From the NCBI GenBank assembly GCA_026387385.1, contig JAPLLU010000020.1, positions 1 to 39,401 on the forward strand: a DNA stretch of 39,401 nt. The letters are read 5' to 3'. Position 1 is the stretch's first letter. Every line of letters starts with the position of its first letter. Origin of the DNA: Candidatus Omnitrophota bacterium. GTDB taxonomy: Bacteria; Omnitrophota; Gorgyraeia; Gygaellales; Profunditerraquicolaceae. Of the stretch, positions 37,261 to 39,401 are shown in pieces. Under the pieces are notes generated by a model. That model was not told the origin of the DNA, did no database searches, and saw nothing but the letters and a program-made list of their open reading frames with translations. The position numbers were made by a program, and so were the translations under genes.

Positions 37261-38292
37261 TTAAAAAGGTATGTGCGCTCTTACTTCGGCTCGCCCCTCT
37301 TTCCCTATAAGTTCTTCTAACCTGATAAACACTTCTGCATCGTGGCTTTTAAGAAACTTATGGGTAAAGGTAAGGCTTAAGCCGAGCGGTTGATTATGCT
37401 GATTTTTTAAACGGAAGGTAAATTTATCTTTTGAGCTTAATACTACTTCTGCACCAAATTCTAATGCATGGAGCGAGCCTTCTCCGTAATCCATCTCAAA
37501 TAATAGACCAAGGGCGCGGCTGAATTTCCAGGTTCCAAAAAGAGAGATTATCTTCTCTTTGGGTCTTTCCATCGCTTTTAGGCCTATTCCGATACGATAT
37601 TTTATTATTCCTTTAGCAGGATAGAGATTTTTACTTTCTAGCTGCAGGCGAAAATCAAAATATGAAATACTGCTGCCGCTAAGTATATATCTTAATTTAT
37701 CCGACTCCCCTATCTCCCAAAAACCGTCAAATTCTAGCTTCTCAGAAGACTTAAGGCCGCTAGCAAAGTCTCTCCTCTCGTAACTATAGGCAATCTTTTG
37801 ATTCTGGTTTATCTGCCAGGCGCCCTGCAAAGTAAGTACATCTGAAACAGTATCTTTTTTCACGAGAAATGTAAGTTGATTATTCTCATCTGCCTGCCAG
37901 GTTCCTAAAAGCTTAATTAACTGAAAACTATACAGGCCAGGTTCATCTTCTAGGCTAGGCTCTAACTTCTTTGTAATCGCCTCAAAAACTAGGTAATTGT
38001 TTTCGACAGAGATAATTCTTCCGTGAATAATAAGGCGTTCGCCTGCATATTGGGTTTCTGATTCCGTTAAAATTAACTCCAGGTCATAATTGGAATTCAA
38101 TTCCCATCTGCCGCTAAATCTCATCTTACTGGGTAAATTGTATTCTCTGCGCCAGGAATCCGACTCATTAATGTAGTAAACCAACTGATTATCTTCAACG
38201 GAAAAATGTCCGCCTATAGGAGTTGGCGTTTTAGCACTAGAAGTTCTAAAAAGGAGTTGATTGTCAGAATTGACAGCAAAGCTGTTTTTCAT
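37261..38292 (-). CDS. Uncharacterised beta-rich protein with five internal hxhxGxW repeats
   Basis: MRFSGRWELNSNYDLELIL / IKLLGTWQADENNQLTFLV / LTLQGAWQINQNQKIAYSY / LEFDGFWEIGESDKLRYIL / ISLFGTWKFSRALGLLFEM. Confidence 0.75.
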   Translation of the reverse strand: MKNSFAVNSDNQLLFRTSSAKTPTPIGGHFSVEDNQLVYYINESDSWRREYNLPSKMRFSGRWELNSNYDLELILTESETQYAGERLIIHGRIISVENNYLVFEAITKKLEPSLEDEPGLYSFQLIKLLGTWQADENNQLTFLVKKDTVSDVLTLQGAWQINQNQKIAYSYERRDFASGLKSSEKLEFDGFWEIGESDKLRYILSGSSISYFDFRLQLESKNLYPAKGIIKYRIGIGLKAMERPKEKIISLFGTWKFSRALGLLFEMDYGEGSLHALEFGAEVVLSSKDKFTFRLKNQHNQPLGLSLTFTHKFLKSHDAEVFIRLEELIGKEGRAEVRAHIPF

Positions 38293-38354
38293 CGTTAAAT
38301 CTCTAAGGCTTTATTAAAAAAATACATTCTCAATAATAAGGTGAATGCCGTGCG

Positions 38355-38391
38355 TAAAAAATAATGGCGAGCCATATTTAGATAGCCCGCC
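38355..38391 (-). terminator. Probable rho-independent terminator of gapA
   Basis: Minus strand GGCGGGC...GCTCGCC stem followed by ATTATTTTTT. Confidence 0.75.
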
Positions 38392-38418
38392 TTCATTTTC
38401 AAAAATCTATTACTAATA

Positions 38419-39401
38419 TTAAAGCCCTTTTCCCACTATAAATTGAACTAAATCTACAACCCGTAAAGAATATGCCCATTCGTTGTCGTACCAACCCATT
38501 ATTTTAACGAGTTTTCCATCGATAACTTTGGTCAATTCTGCATCAAGGATACAAGAGTAGTTAGAACCATAGAAATCTTTGGAGACTAACGGCTCAGTAA
38601 GATACTGAAGTATGCCTTTAAGGCTGGTTTCGGAAGCCTTTTTGAAGGCTTCGTTAATCGTCTCTACTGTCGCCTCTTTTTCAATAATACAGGTTAGGTC
38701 AGTCAAAGAGACATCCGGAGTAGGGACGCGGATTGCTAGGCCATCCAACTTTCCCTTTAGCTCAGGCAAGACTTCTCCTATTGCCTTGGCAGCACCGGTT
38801 GAGGTAGGTATCATAGAAACCGCTGCAGCGCGTGCCCTGCGTAAATCCTTATGAGGTAAATCCAAAATCCTCTGGTCATTAGTATAAGAGTGTATGGTGG
38901 TCATTAGTCCGCTTTTAATTCCGAAGTTATCCAATAATACCTTGGCCATAGGCGCAAGGCAGTTTGTGGTGCAGGAGGCATTGGAAATTATATTATGTTT
39001 CTGGGAATCATATTTTTGTTCATTAACTCCCAATACTATTGTTATATCCTGGCCCTTTGCAGGCGCGGTAATAACGATTTTCTTTGCCCCTCCGTTTGAG
39101 ATGTGTCCGATGCATTTTTCTTTCTCCGTAAACACGCCTGAAGATTCTATCACTATTTGAACCCCATAATCCTTCCAGGGAATCTCAGCCGGTGATTTAG
39201 CGCTTAATACTTTAAGTGTTTTTCCATTTACGACTAAGGCATCTTCTTTTGCTTCAATCGTCGCGTTTAATGCTCCGAAATTAGAATCATATTTAAGAAG
39301 ATGCGCTAATGTCTTTGTCCCTACAGGTAAATCATTGACTGCTACAAAATCTAAATCCTTCGAGCCTTTTGCCAACGCTGCGCGATACACTAACCTACCT
39401 A
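38419..39401 (-). CDS. gapA: Type I glyceraldehyde-3-phosphate dehydrogenase; N-terminus beyond window (frame continues as GRLVYRAAL past the ORF-track 'start')
   Basis: IISNASCTTNCLAPMAKVLLDNFGI; TTIHSYTNDQRILDLPHKDLRRARAAAVSMIPTSTGAAKAIG; WYDNEWAYSLRVVDL. Confidence 0.95.
   Translation of the reverse strand, partial: GRLVYRAALAKGSKDLDFVAVNDLPVGTKTLAHLLKYDSNFGALNATIEAKEDALVVNGKTLKVLSAKSPAEIPWKDYGVQIVIESSGVFTEKEKCIGHISNGGAKKIVITAPAKGQDITIVLGVNEQKYDSQKHNIISNASCTTNCLAPMAKVLLDNFGIKSGLMTTIHSYTNDQRILDLPHKDLRRARAAAVSMIPTSTGAAKAIGEVLPELKGKLDGLAIRVPTPDVSLTDLTCIIEKEATVETINEAFKKASETSLKGILQYLTEPLVSKDFYGSNYSCILDAELTKVIDGKLVKIMGWYDNEWAYSLRVVDLVQFIVGKGL

Overview
The window looks like a chromosomal segment of an uncultured bacterium; the gene style suggests an Omnitrophota-like lineage, but that is a weak inference. 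Nearly every real gene is on the minus strand. Positions 1-7500 hold housekeeping genes: aroF-type DAHP synthase (partial), hisC, pheA, scpB, ruvA, ruvC, yebC, RNase P RNA, RNase HI and a C4 zinc-ribbon protein. Positions 7500-8200 hold two tRNA genes, Val-CAC and Ile2-CAT. Positions 8300-37000 hold a large surface-polysaccharide locus: GT2/GT4 glycosyltransferases, FkbM and other methyltransferases, two O-antigen ligase-like proteins, two flippases, a sugar-phosphate transferase, gmd/fcl and a Wzz-like protein. It is interspersed with a GH57 protein, a beta-barrel porin, a fused MFS/spermidine-synthase-like protein and a C1 peptidase. An unusual GxW-repeat protein and gapA (partial) close the window. 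The most unusual content is non-coding. (i) A perfect 20-bp palindrome, CCTGCCTGCCGGCAGGCAGG, appears to be inserted without target duplication at four sites. Two are the same T-loop position of broken copies of two different tRNAs, and two are inside short-word arrays whose phase is restored when exactly 20 bp are removed. (ii) At seven places there are heptanucleotide-phased word arrays, each with its own word; several are phase-keeping inverted pairs, and one sits inside a CDS. (iii) Each intact tRNA is nested between palindrome-interrupted halves of itself. (iv) Two single-gene cassettes (fkbM and an unknown gene) are flanked by short direct repeats. All calls come from reading the sequence and the supplied ORFs; no searches were run.
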